A DNA stretch of 64,000 bases from Prinia subflava. Lineage: Eukaryota > Chordata > Aves > Passeriformes > Cisticolidae. Under the pieces are notes generated by a model. It worked only from the letters and a program-made list of their open reading frames with translations. It had not been told where the DNA came from and did not search any database. This document shows, piece by piece, positions 12,020 to 25,140 of the stretch (within the stretch, counting starts at the first letter, position 1; each line of letters begins with the position of its first letter). The stretch covers positions 23,196,922 to 23,260,921 of the forward strand of contig NC_086248.1 of assembly GCF_021018805.1 (NCBI RefSeq), written 5' to 3'. Both the position numbers and the translations under genes were made by a program.

Positions 12020-15000
12020 TCAACTGAAACTCTTTAATTCAGAGAAGAAATTCTTTGGGAACATCTTTGTCTAGTTTAATCAGCTTCTCCTGGGGGTAAG
12101 TTATATTATAAACTCAAGGAAAAAGTATTTTGAGGGCTATTTGTCCTGTGAAGATCTGGTACTTAAATGCTTTGACTTAAGACATATTTCTATCTTATCC
12201 AACTTTACACAAATATATCTAAAATTGTCCAGGTTGGAAAACTTGGAATGTTGCCATTTACACATGCTGTATACAAACTTTTGATCTTATCAGCTTTGGG
12301 TTGGTGTAGATGTGCCTTTGCTGGGTGAGGCAGCTTCAGCCAGCACAGAGTAACACTTTCTGATACTTTGGATGGCTGTGGACCATGAGGAGTCCAGGAG
12401 CAAATTCTGTTCATCTGTACATACAGCATAAGCACTCTCCTCTGCATTCACTGAGGACTGAGGAACTGTGGACATTCAAAGTAGAAAAAGAAACAAGATG
12501 AACCCAAATGGGCATGAGAGAGCAAATTAGGACTAGAAAAAATAGCCCACCTGAGGGAGAGCAGTTCAAAATCGGAACTAGAAGTGCTATAGGTAATAAC
12601 AATCACACAATGGTAGAAACTAGACAGGGAAACCATGACTGGGTTAGAAAACATGGCAAGATAAGGAGAAAACCAAGAGTCAGGAAATAGGATGCAAGCA
12701 GAAAGAACTAAAGGGGTTAGTGTGCAAAATTAGCTGAGTGAAGGCATTAGGACATTGAGATTGGGAAGGGACCTGGAAAGGGCAAGTGGTGAGGCAGTGA
12801 TACAGATCTCAGGAGGAGCTCTGTCACTAGGGAGAACTGGGGCCAGCCACATACTGTGCCATGGCTGCAGGAATGCAGACACAGGAAGAACAGGAAGACT
12901 AACAGAAGCAGACTCGGACTAAGCAAAAAAATGGTGGAAAAGATAGGGTCTAACTGCACCAGAAGATTATGAGTGTGGCAGAATTCTGGAGTGAGGGAAG
13001 TAGCTAGATAATGCCCTGGTGCATCCTGTCACCATGGAAAAGGCATAGGAAGTATTTTGCATAAGGCCTACTTCATCAGTCAAAGAGTCTCCTGATAATT
13101 CAGTAAATTACTTAATAAAGAAGGAATCAGCAGGTAATACAGTCAAGTGTCCAGAGAAGGAATGCCCATTGTTTATGTGCTATTTTGAAAGCTGTAAGCT
13201 TCTTAATTTGTAAAAAAATTCTGGACCGCAATACCAAGAGAGGGGTCTACAAGACTGAAGTTCACCTTATTCTCTACATCTGGCAGTGACAAATGACCAG
13301 TATGGTTAGAAAAATTTAATGTACTACTTAATCACGTAGTGCTATAAGCCATTACTCTAGGGTCGCTAAGGAAAAGATATTAATTTGAGTTTGACTGGTT
13401 TATGAACATGATTACTTGACAAAGTCATCAGTAAAAACAGAAAACTGCCTCAGTACCAGCTTGAAAAATTCACCATCTTCTGCTTTTAGTAAAATTATAC
13501 AGAGCTAACCTTTTCTGTTTGAAAATAACACACTTCTCAAGCACATGCAGTAATACAGTAGCATTTTGTAATTTTCCTTTTTTATGTCGGGGATGTATTT
13601 ATCTTTCAGCATGACAAATAATAAGTTCTGCAGAGCTGTGCACATTAAATGATGCCAAAGCACAAAAGTGGCAATGCTCGTATAACAAGAATATAAGTAG
13701 ATAAAATGTACAATAGTTCAAAGTATTTCAGGACCTTTAAATTTTATTATTGGTATGTAAATAAGTGCTAAAATATGAAGATATGGCAATTTTCAGTGCT
13801 ATGGAATTTCTACAAACTAAATTATTTTCTTAAGATATCAGTGATAGGAGGAGGCAATGCCTCACACATCAAAGACATTACCATGATTTTTTACATGCCC
13901 TAAGACACCTACACTGACATAGTAACTTTCATTCACTTGTTCAAAATATTTCAGCTTTCTGAAAAAAACAGCTGAAAACTGCTTTGCAAATTTCTCTGTG
14001 AGATTTCCTTCTGAAATACTTGATTATCTTTCTGCTATGTAAAAAAAGAAATGGGCAGTTCTTCATTACTAAGACAATAACATGAATCTCTGTCCCTTTC
14101 TGCTGCCTTTCATCAGTCTATTTTAATATCCTGGCCGTAGGTTTTCATCTTGACTGCTAATCTTGCCACCAAATATCAGCAAAATCTGAGAAAGCAGGCG
14201 CAACCTGCCAAATCATAATGTGGACCACACATAGTACATAATAAGAAGCACATATTAAATTACCAGAAAATAAGAAAAAAGCTGTTCTCTCATCTTAGGA
14301 TGTCCTAGCACTTTAAGAGATATTTAATTTTAAATTGCAGTTGTTAATTGTGAAGTCAATGGCATGCCTTTGAATGTTGTATTTCATTTAAAGGTAGTTT
14401 AACTTTTGGGATTCAAATATTCAGATATTGTCATTGTTTTAGGATTTGTTCCCTTTTTGTGGCTGTCATTGCAACTAGGATTGCTTTTAAAAGGTAATAT
14501 AAATTATTTGCTAAATTCCCTTAAGAATAAATAATTTAATTTTTAAAATTTCATTTTAAAATGAATGCTATTGTATTGTATTTAAAAGAAATCCTATTGC
14601 ATATATTCTATGTATTATATTTCTATTACAAAATGTGAGGATAACTACCATTCTAAGCACTTGATTTACTATAAGAAAAGGCTGTAATGTTTCACAAAGC
14701 AATTTTGCTAATTTATCTTTGCTAAATTACAACCTTAATTGTAGGTCAGCTAATGTTTCTAGCCATCTGTAACAAACATTATGAACAGGATGATTCTGAT
14801 TACAGTTTTTCCTAAAGATCATATCTTCCTGCTCTAAATCACCTGTGTTGCAGCCCTGACAAATTCAAAAGCAGATGAGCACCATCTAGTTGTTTCTATA
14901 TCGAAGCTGCTGTCCCTTTCTTTCAAAGTATGTACGAGTTTTGAAAGTATTCTTTTCAAAAACAGTAAGATGTTAAACAATCATTATTGGTTTAGGTATA

Positions 15001-18000
15001 TTTAAGCATGAACTTCCTTTGCATTGTTTAGTATTTATTGCTAGATGAATGCAAGAAGAACCTCTAATAACCAGATACTTAGCAGATTTGACTTGCTTGG
15101 CTCTACTGTGTGTATTTGCAGGCAGGATTTGTGGCGAGACAGAGGACATCTGAGCATCATGCATCAGCAGGAATGATCTCGGGAATTCGTTTGCACTGTT
15201 CTCAGGGATGTGAGTGAGACCTGCTAGTGCAGTCAGGCTCTGTCAAAGTCCTTGGGAAAGGAGAAAGCAGCAGATCTGTGAGACACAGCTTCCTAATGTG
15301 GGATACACAACCATGGCTCTTTAGCTTTCTAAAGCAAACACCTACCAGTCAGGTGGATTTCACTTTCTCTTTTTTAGCTGTAGAATTTTTTCAGTGTTTG
15401 GAGAACAAAATCAGGATTTTTAGTCCCAATTTCAGAAGCATTCTCCTTGTTGAATACAGCAGAGATAAGTCATGAAGACTGCAAGAAAGTGCAGAGTCAG
15501 GATCTTTGTTGTAATCAGCTCACCTGCAGACTAATACTGCAGACTATCCACTAAAATTTAAAATGGGCAATTTTATGTATGAATTCTTTAGTTTGTCAGC
15601 ATGCTTCCATGCATTATATATACTAGCACCAAAAGAAAAGAAGTATTTGGCAAAAACTTAATACCTAAAGAGACCTATATAAGCCTACCTACAAAAAAGT
15701 CTGGCAGGAGATCTAAGAAGGTCATTGCATCATTTTTACAGTTTCCCAAATGAAAATTATCTTCATGCTTTAAAACTTCCTAAGGCTGCATATTCAAAGG
15801 CATCTAGAGACCTACACTATATTCTAGATACTAATTTAATAAATCTAGAAAGACAGTCGCACACAGAAGAAGACCTATCTTGAAATATGCTTATTTCTTT
15901 GCTTTTGGCCATTAAAAAAACTCTGAAAAGCTGCAAACTTGATTAAACAAGTTCAATCATTGGACTGAGGTGAATGAAATTACCTGTTCTTAGAGACAAC
16001 AGAATATGAGTAAACCAAAGTTGAAGAATTGTGTACAGGTCTATAGATTTAACAAGGGAATTGATATGGGTCAGCAAGAAAAAAAACACAGTACATTTAT
16101 ATATGTCTTTAGTGTTATGGTAGAGTTTGTAAAGAATTATTAATTGGCTGAACATAAAAAGGACTAACAAGCTGGACAATGTTTTAACTCCTTAAAGGTA
16201 GAAGTTTGCTTTAACCTGTTATATAATTCACTTTTATTAGTTGGTAGGCTGGGATAAAAATGGCTGCTACAAATTCAATTCTTCAATTGAAAGAACTGCT
16301 AGAAGCAGCTTTCCATGACTTTCCATGATGTCAGATTTAATATGAAATAAGCTAAAGCATTCTAATATTGTAAAAGAAGATTTAAAGTTAAAATCATCAA
16401 AATGTACTTTCATGACATAGAGCTAATGGTAGTGCTTCTTTGCCTTTGTTTCTCCAGGAACCAGTAAGCAAGAGAAGTTTCACAGACAGACAGAAAAAGA
16501 AAACTTTAAAACTGTAGACGGTACATAATTTTCTATTTGGATCCTGGAACTCTATTGAACTTTCACAACCTGGATCCTGAAAATTATCCTAATCTGTCGG
16601 ATAAATACAATTCAGAATAAATAAACAAACCAAATAAAAATAAAGACAAATATAGAAGAGCTGGTAATTTCACATTTTAAAAAGTTAAAATACCCAACAC
16701 ATTCTATACACCAATATTAGGACCATTATACCAACCAATACCTACTATGCTTCTTTAAATCGAAGTGTGATAACCCTGAAAAAGAGCCAGAAAAATAAAC
16801 AGAAGAACTACTTCAATATCTCTGTTGGTCTGCTACCCACATTGGAAGTGGAACAGTGTGTCAGAATATTAAAACAAAGTCACTGGAATCACTGTCTCTA
16901 AGATAACGGCTGTAATATATCCAGCAAAGTCATACATCATAACAAACAATCTCTGCAGGAACAAAGACCATCTAAATAAAACCAAAAAATGACTATGAAT
17001 CTCTACTTCTTTGGAAGATCTATAATCTTAACCAATACTTAGCTTGGTTCTTGATGATCAGCCCAGCCATGGTGCTCCAGATCACTATGCGCTTTCGGCA
17101 TCCATGAGGCAAGTCCTTTGAACATCCAATCTAACCCTACAGAGTTGGGTGTGCTTGTACAAGCAATCTCTTTCACAGATATCTGTAAAATGCCAAAGGC
17201 CTTCCTATTGCTTTTTCAACTTCTTTTTGTCTATGCCTCACAAATTAGTTGTTTCACTTTACTGTCACAGATGCTCCTGCCTTTCACAAAACACACTGAT
17301 CACATTGTGTCAGCATGTTAAAAAAAAGAGCTAATCTGTGAGACTGGGGAAAGTTGAGAAATACTCTGAGCCCCATGAGAGCTCTATCTAGAGAGGCAAA
17401 ATATAGCATGATAATGTCCCATTTTATTCTACTCCCAGTCTTTAGTCAAGGTTTGAATTGTCCCATGCATCTCCAATGCCGTATTCAGTCCACATCTACT
17501 GCCAAGTTAAGGAATGAACATCAACCTTCTTGCAGACATTTCAACCACTCAGAAATGCCACAGATATTTGAAAAATATTCAAGCCCGCTCTGTGAGCAGC
17601 AGTTTCACACCATGGCAGCAGGGCTGTATTTGTTTTGAGGAGGAGACCTCTCACTCCAGGTGAACTATAAGAGAACAGGACTCCAGAACTATGCCTGGGG
17701 CTACATTTTTCTACCTGAGCTATGGGTACACTCATCACAAATGTCTCACTTTTGGATCACATGATGTGGACTCCTGCAAGGTACAGTCTTCTCTTGGATC
17801 CAGAGAAGCAGCCTAGGTAAGAAGAATGAATACTGCAGAAATAAATGACTTCCTCACTCACACATCTTCCTCTCTGAACGACCCAGTCAGTTGCTGACCA
17901 AGAACCAAGAGGCAGGTATCTGCAGATTCTGGCATTTCTGCAGCTGTTGTTCCTGGTCCCAAATTAAGCTTGTTTGGGTTTTGATCTGGGTTGGGTTTTT

Positions 18001-18451
18001 TTTCCCATTTGTTTTTCAAGAGAGAAAAGGCAGGACAATGGCAAGGTCAAAAGAGCAGCAAGGCAGGTGTTAGGACCGCATATCAAAGGAAAGTACACTC
18101 AGTGTTCTGGCAGCGGGGATTAGTGTTCTCTGTTAGAAACTAACACTAAAATTTTTGGTTGATTTCTGAGCTTGGGTGTGGGTTTGTACAAATCCCTGTT
18201 TACTTATTTATTTATGGATTACTGCTACAACATTTGTTTAAGGACAGATTCAGTTTAGACCTCAAGTATACACTGCAGTGAGCAGAGACTGATTTTCTCA
18301 GGTGGGAGAAAGAGGTGGCATTGCTGGTAGGCAGGAAGCATCAAGGAAATTATTGTTGGTGCCAAGCAATATTAGCACATGCAATTTAGCATTTTTCATT
18401 TCCAGTACTAAGGAAAGCCCTATTTTCTCTCCCTTGTGTAATAGGAATTTA

Positions 18452-18577
18452 GGCCAGGCTGCATGGAGCTCTGAGCAACCTGGTCTAGAGAAAGATGCCC
18501 CTGCCCACAGCAGGGGATTTGGAACTGCAGGATCTGTAAGTTCCCTTCCAACCCGAAATATTCCATGATTCTGTAAG
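18452..18577 (+). mobile_element. CR1 3' tail fragment
   Basis: The stretch has the typical CR1 3' end order on the + strand: GGCTGCATGGAGCTCTGAGC, AACCTGGTCTAG, then AAGTTCCCTTCCAACCCG, finishing in CCATGATTCTGTAAG. Only about 125 bp of noncoding tail remains. The left edge is approximate. Confidence 0.85.
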
Positions 18578-21500
18578 AATTCACAGTCACTAAGCACTGG
18601 GTTTGCTTTGTAAAAGCAGTTGACCAATTCAGTAAGTGAACTACATGGCTGATGATTCTCATTATTTTTTTCCCCTAAATATTTTTCTTTCTAATGTTTA
18701 TGAATAAGTGTAGTAGCCAACATTTATTGCCAAAGACTTGTTTCGTTCCTGACAATCTTACCTGGACCTCAGCCATATTCCTTCCCTGTTATTCTCTCAT
18801 TTGCCTGAAACTGTTTTGCTCACTCTGCTTCCTTTTGGTTGCAAATACTGTTAATGAGAGAGTAAAGCTCTTTCCTTAAAGAATATGTAAAACTCTATTA
18901 TGTTTACTCCGTGCTCTGGTCAAAACAGCAGACCTGCACCATTTTATCACAATTAATTACAGCCTTTTGAAACAATGAAACTTGAGCTGAAATGTTTCTG
19001 CTGAGTTTAGCAGGACATAAGGGCACCTAGGAAAAAAGCAATGAACAATCGGTTACTAATTAATTCTGATAGCATTCCTTTGCTTCAGGGTAGTAGGAAG
19101 GATTAGATCACACTATGAAAACAGATGCCTCTCCTGACATGCTGAAAATATATCATTGCAGGTTTCTCACATTAAAAAGTAAAAATGTTTACATGGGCTC
19201 CCCTATGATACTTTGTTGGTACCTGTTCATATCCAGAAACTAAACCCTTTGGTCCTTATCTGTGAATCACTTTGGTTACCCTTGAATTTAATAAATACTG
19301 TCTTTATCTCTGTTGGTCAGATCGCCTACTTTCAGATCAGGAGAACAAGAGCAATGTTCCTGTGATGTAAAATAAAACTCTTGCAAAAATTGCTAGGTGT
19401 TTTCCTTTTAGTTTCTAGGTAATTTCTGAAAATCTGGTGATATTGAAAAGTGTGTAAAGAACTGTTTTAAAAAATGAAGGAACTGCTTTCCTCACAGCAT
19501 TTTAAGTTTAACCATGGTCCTGATTTTTTCTTTGTAGCTAGAAGCATTGATCAGCTTTGATTCATGTAAAGATCATCTTCTGGCATGCTTCTTTCTTGTG
19601 ATGGGATGGATATAGTCCATTTTTCTAAAACCCAACGCGCTTGTTTACTAGCAGGAGTTTCTTTCTTCATTCTTGCTCCATCCCAGTCCCTACCCCCCAC
19701 ATATGTACATTTCCTGTGTTCAGCAATCAAACATAACATTAGCAGCAATATGTGCCAGAGCCTAGTTCATAGTCAGGGTGTAGTGATCCTGATGTTATGA
19801 TCATAGACAGTTTGGGGACTATGACATGATTTTCCTTTTTCTCTCTGAGGCCAGATATGAATAAAGTCCTGAATTTATTTCTCATACAACATAAGGTCAC
19901 AGGCTGGAAAAAACAAGGATCACCACTGAATAATGCAAAGCAGAGAGGCCATCCATAACACCACTGTCAAAAATGAGGCTGTAGTTGATAATATGCTCTC
20001 TTTAATAAAGAAGCATGCTTAAATTTCTCATCCTGAAGAGTTCCTTCTGCCCCTCCTCCATTCCCCCCCCTTCTTTCTTTTTTTTTTTTTTTGCAATCAG
20101 ATCACTAAAATGAAGTAATATTGTTGAAAGAAATGGGTCTTGGAGGAGAAAGTGTTACTTTTAACCTAGACACAGATTAGGCACTGTGAACATCTAACAG
20201 CTTACTGTCACTAAGAGGGGACAGCAAATTACAATGGTATTACCATTGTGTGTATGAAAGGGATAATTTCTTAAGCCTGTTTCACCTTCAAAGATATTTT
20301 ATCATGGATATACTGTATGAAAGCTGTGTGCCCAACTACTTAAGGTCTCTGCATTTAAAACAAGAGGAGACAAATGTTATCCTTGGTGTAATTGTAAAAT
20401 TCAAAATGCCCTTGACATTTACTACATTAGAATCATGATAAGTCTAATTTGTAGTAGACTTGTGAAACTGTTGGAAAGTACACATCATTCCAGTAATATT
20501 TTCTCTAGGCTTCTAATAAGACATCCACATTCTAGATCCAAAGTGCTTCCCTTAAAGGAAATAGAAAGGACACAGACCTTGCTCAAAAAGACACAGATCT
20601 CACTCATTCTATTGTTTCTCCCAAGCTTTGCTGCTCCTGAAGTTTCTGTCTGTAAGAACACCTTGTCTCTTCCTCAGCCTTAAGAGATATTAAAATACTT
20701 TTTATAGCCCAATATATTGCCAGGGAGAACTCCTTGTTCCAAGCAGAAGGCAAAGCAGACGAATTCCAAATCACTGAGTATATTCCTAGAGCATGAATAC
20801 TTTTACAATCCCATTTGAGACTCTATATAGTACTTTTTATTCGAGCAAGACTAGTGATGCAACTTTTTTCCTAGTAATATATTCACTCCCTTACTGCCTG
20901 ACACATTTTTGCTGCTATCTGCAAGTCCTACATGAGAGTGCCATGAGCTATTTCTTTGCCCTGACGTTCTGCTCTTTGTGAGAATTTTGGGTTTAGGCCT
21001 CATTTTTCCAAATCCATTAACAGTTTGAGATGTTCAACACAAACCTCTCTACATGTCTTGTTTCAGAGGAAGGCAGATGATATTTTTTAAGACTATAAGC
21101 AACTTACCAAGACAAAAGAAGTTAACACAGGCCAAGAACAGCCAATGAATTTGTCATTCAACTGTAACAATTCATGTACATACTTTGCCTCTTGAAAATA
21201 TATTTTTTCAAGAGTCAGTGAGAAAGGGTAATCAATCATTCACTTGTTTCTAGATAAGAGCAGTTTTTGGCAGGTATTGAACAGTCTGCTATGCTACAAA
21301 TTAACAGATGAATTCCATAGTGACTTCTCTATAGGTCCATACCTTAGCAACAAAAATGTTCTGTGTTTACCACTCTGAAAGCTAGGCACCCAAAATCATC
21401 AGAAAAAGTCTAATTGTGGCTCTGAAGCCTAGTGCTCATGCCCAGTGTTTTTATGGCTAGCCATATCTTCATTAGTCTCAGGCCTTAATTTCCAGCTGAT

Positions 21501-22794
21501 GTGAAAACTTCAACTAGATGAACAGAAATTAGTTTCGGAAATGTTATGCAGTGCTGCTGAGCTCCATGAAAAAATAGATTTTTAGGGTTTTTCAATAGGC
21601 ATAAGGAAATGTAACATACATGTGGCAAATTAACATAATGCAGAAAGAACAAGGGAATTTCTTAGTTCATATGATGCCTAGCTTTGTGTTACACTGTATC
21701 AAAACTACATTAGGTGAAAGAATGCAGAAATTTAAGTAGTTAGATAACCACTTCAAACAATCTCAGACTTTGTACAAAACAATCTTTGATCTAAAACTTT
21801 GGGATGCCTTATAAAAGTCAAATAGCAGTCCTGTTATCTGTCTCTGGGTTTCAGTATCTTTCAGCCTGTGGAACTCTTCAGCTTTTCCAGTAGATCTTTG
21901 TGTCACTAAATTTTCATATCTACTGGGTTATTGCATAACAAATACTGTTCATATTGCAAACCCCTACTAAATGATCTATATATCTGTAGCTCGCTCTTAA
22001 CTGCAGAGTACCCTTTTATCTTGTTTTGCTATGTTTTGAACAGTCTGACAAAGTTGCTGACTCTTCTCATAGGCTTCATTGTATTCTGATGATGCAAATA
22101 TATTTTATCTCTGCTTTGATGAAGGAGAAATTAGAATCCAACTTCAAACAACTGAAAAGCAAATGGGTTAATATTTAGCACTCCCAAGTCTCCCATCTGC
22201 CATTTACCTTCTTCTTTATAATCCATTCCTGAATTTTTTTCCATTTAGTATTAGCTGGCCCATAATCATTACTAGCTTCACTAGAATTGCGTAGAAGAAT
22301 AGTTTAGTCCCTCATAACCAAAAACATATGATGAGCAAAAGAAACAATCAAAATAGGTTTGCTCTACTTGAACACAAGTGGACATTTATTTAACATTTAT
22401 CTAACATTTGTCATTTGTTCCTTCGCTGCTTGCCTACAATCTACTTTCACATGTATGAAGAGTTACACTTTGTTCTGCTGCACTTCATCCACCCATTTAC
22501 TGTGATAATAGGTTAGCTATTATCCAGATATTAGAGCTGGAAGCATGCAAAACCTTTTTGCAGTTCTTAGTCTAGATGCTGTTTAAACATATTTGAAAAA
22601 GAGGAGGGAAACGGACAAATAGAATTAAAACAAATCCATTTTTAGAATAATTCATTTTATTAGAATGTAAAACACAAAAAGGCATTAAATAATGAGAATT
22701 TCAGTTGACACTATCAGTAACTTTTATAAATGCTCCACTAAAAACTAATTGCTTTGTAACACTCTGGAAGACAGCATTCCTAATAGTAAACTAT
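18578..22794. other. Intergenic; no gene recognised
   Basis: AT-rich sequence lies between two CR1 fragments. It includes a pure pyrimidine tract at 20061-20092. No frame carries a known domain and no RNA gene was seen. Confidence 0.6.
20061..20092. repeat. 32-nt pure pyrimidine tract
   Basis: A run of C, then mixed T/C, then T, with no purine on the + strand. It could be polymorphic in length or form non-B DNA. It is otherwise unremarkable. Confidence 0.9.
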
Positions 22795-24755
22795 TCACAG
22801 AATTCTAGAATATACCAAGTTGGAAGGGACCCATAAAGATCATTGTGTTCAACTCCATGCCCCTCACAGGACTATATAAAATTAACTATATGACTAAGAG
22901 CATTTACCAGGCACTCCTTGAATTCTCTCAGGCTTAGTGCTGTGACCCTCAGGAGCCTGTTCCAGTAACCAACCCCCTCTCAGTGAAGACGCTTTTCCTA
23001 ACTCCAGTCTGAACTTCCCTTGACGCAGCTTCATTCCATTTCCTTGTGACACATCACTGGTCACCAGTGATAAGAATCTCCCTCTCTGCTGCCAGCCTTG
23101 AGAAAGGTTTAGATTGCCATAAGGTCACCTCTCAGCTTTCTCTGCTTCAGGCTGAACAAGCCAAGTGATCTCAGCTGCTTCTCCTAAGTCTTGCCCTCAA
23201 GAACTTTCAGCATCCTGATCATTCTGGCCTGGAGACTCTCTAATACTTTGATGTCCTTCATATATTGTGTCAGACAAAACTGCATACAATAGTGTGGAGG
23301 CTACAGTAGTGAAGTGTTGAGAAGGACTATCAACTCCCTTGACTGGCTGGCAATGCTGTTCCTGATGCACCCCAGGACATGGTTCACCCTTTTGGCTGCC
23401 AGGACACTGCTGACTCATATTCAGTTTGCCATTATCAGTGTTGAAAATGGCCAAAAAAGGCATTAAACATCTCTGCTTTGTCTGTGTCCCTACTTAGCGG
23501 TGACTGACCCCAACAGCAACAGACCAATTTTATTTCCGATTCTCCTTTTGCTATTAACATATTTTTAAAAGCAATTATTGTTGTTCTTCCCATCTCTAAC
23601 CAAGCTTTGGCAAAAATAATTTTATCCCTACAGCGATGACCAGTATCTATGTACTCCTCCCACATTGCCTGTCCTTGTCTCCTATATCCATACATTTTCC
23701 TCCTCTTCCCAAGATCTAGAAGATGATCATCTCTGCTCAGCCAAGACAGTCTTCTGTGCCACTTGACTTCTGACATTTTGGAATTGCCTGCCTTGCTTAT
23801 CTGCCCTGAAAAGTCTATAACTGTCCATTACAGCACTCCATCATAGGACTCATCCCATCATTTTTATCTTATGCTAATAATGTCATAGATATGGGACAGA
23901 GCCAAAGCTTCTAGTTCTTCTTTTTTCTTCCTCATGCTGTTACATTTTTTATAAGGACATTTCAAATGCACTCCACGTAATGAGCACATCATGGACCTCA
24001 CTAGCACATGATTCTTCAAAACTTGGCATGCCACTCCCACGCTTATCTCTGGGGAACCTGGTTTTATCCCCTTCCCATTTTAAATCTAGTTTAGAGCTCA
24101 TTCAGTGAGCTCTGCTAACTGCTATGCAAAGATCCTTTTCCCCTTTGAGACAGGTGTATCCCATCTGCTGCCAGCAGGCTCAGTGTCACGTAGATAACCC
24201 ACGATCAAAAAACCCAAAATTCTGCCAGTGACACCAGGCTCACTAGGTACTGATTTGCTGGTTCTTCCAGTTTCTCCCCTCATCATTTCCTGCAACTGGA
24301 AGAATTGTGAACACTGCTTCTGCTCCTGATCCCTTAACCTGTTGTCCCAAGGCCCTGAAGTCTCTCCTGATTGCCCTCAGGCTCCTTGTTGAAACCTCAC
24401 CACTGCCTACGTGAAAAATCAGTAACAGATAATAATCCAAATCTGGTACTTCATACCAGAGTATGAAGTTTTCCCACCATATCTTTAACCCAGGTCCCAG
24501 GAAGGCAGAAGGCCTGTTCTTCTCTACAAGTTCAAGTTGCAGGTGGTTTTGTTCTAGTTCCACATTCAGAACATTGTCCTGGTCTACAGAACAAGGTGAA
24601 AGATGGCATGGACCAGTTCCACAACCCCTTACACTGGTCCAAGTCAGATGAGCTTCCACTCCTTCGATAATGTGGCCCTGTCCCTGCTTTGCACAGGCAC
24701 TGTTGCTCAGAAGTCATGCACTGACTTAATTCAGGGAGGTGATCTAGCTGAAAAT
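22795..24755 (-). mobile_element. Internally deleted CR1 LINE with ORF1 esterase remnant
   Basis: The element reads on the - strand. Its 3' tail begins at the left (CAGAATTCTAGAA, then GTTGGAAGGGACC). Three blocks follow in the order expected of a CR1. (1) About 24660-24240 encodes an ORF1 segment containing AIRRDFRALGQQVKGSGAEA and FTILPVAGNDEGRNWKNQQI. It matches the SGNH-type esterase domain described for CR1 ORF1. (2) About 23776-23435 encodes the region between endonuclease and RT (LLDLGKRRKMYGYRRQGQAM, ending DKAEMFNAFFGHF). (3) About 23430-22795 is the 3' region. The endonuclease between blocks 1 and 2 and nearly all of the RT between blocks 2 and 3 are missing. It could be one deleted copy or several overlapping fragments. 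It is not functional. Confidence 0.8.
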
Positions 24756-25140
24756 TCCTAGAATTAATGTATAAATACGGTTGGAAGGGATCTTGGAAAG
24801 TTGTGTACAACACTGAACTCAGACAATATTTGCTTGGGTCTTTGTGCACTGTGTTCTTGAATGCTTCCAAGAGCAGATATTCCACAACCCTTCTGGGAAA
24901 TCTGCTCCATTGCTTGGCCCCGTTACCTCAATCTCTCCTCACAGGACAAATGTTTCAGTAATCCTGATGGCCCTTCACTGAACTTCCTGCAGTTTCTCCA
25001 TGTCTTCCTTGTACAGAAAGAACCCAAACCACACTTTATTATTGCCATATGTCCTTCCTGTCCAGGTGCAGGACTCTCAATATTTGTTGAATTTCACAAG
25101 GTTCCCATCAGCCCATTCAGGTCCCTCTGAATGGCAGTTT
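24756..25140 (-). mobile_element. CR1 3' fragment adjoining the previous copy
   Basis: A second tail in the same orientation begins at about 24756 (CCTAGAATTAATGTATAAA, then CGGTTGGAAGGGATCTTGG) and continues to a segment that on the - strand encodes an RDLNGLMG-like end of ORF2. A new 3' tail next to the ORF1 end of the previous copy shows two CR1 pieces placed side by side. The right boundary is approximate. Confidence 0.8.

Larger units (their letters stand above)
3601..18451. other. Long intergenic stretch without a recognised gene
   Basis: About 15 kb of AT-rich sequence. Open frames are short and none shows a known domain, a coherent exon structure or family similarity. I found no CR1 tail, LTR pair, CpG island or RNA gene. 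Only simple features stand out: a T-rich (TTTTG)n-like tract at 5123-5160, a G-run near 11820-11826 next to repeated GAATATACATG motifs (11841-11875), and a 10-bp inverted repeat at 11994-12019. Old decayed repeats and conserved noncoding enhancers cannot be excluded by eye. Confidence 0.6.

Noticed and set aside
23050..23075. Near-palindrome ATCACTGG-TCA-CCAGTGAT
   Set aside because: It lies within the CR1 3' region, where short self-complementary segments are part of the element; no separate function is indicated.
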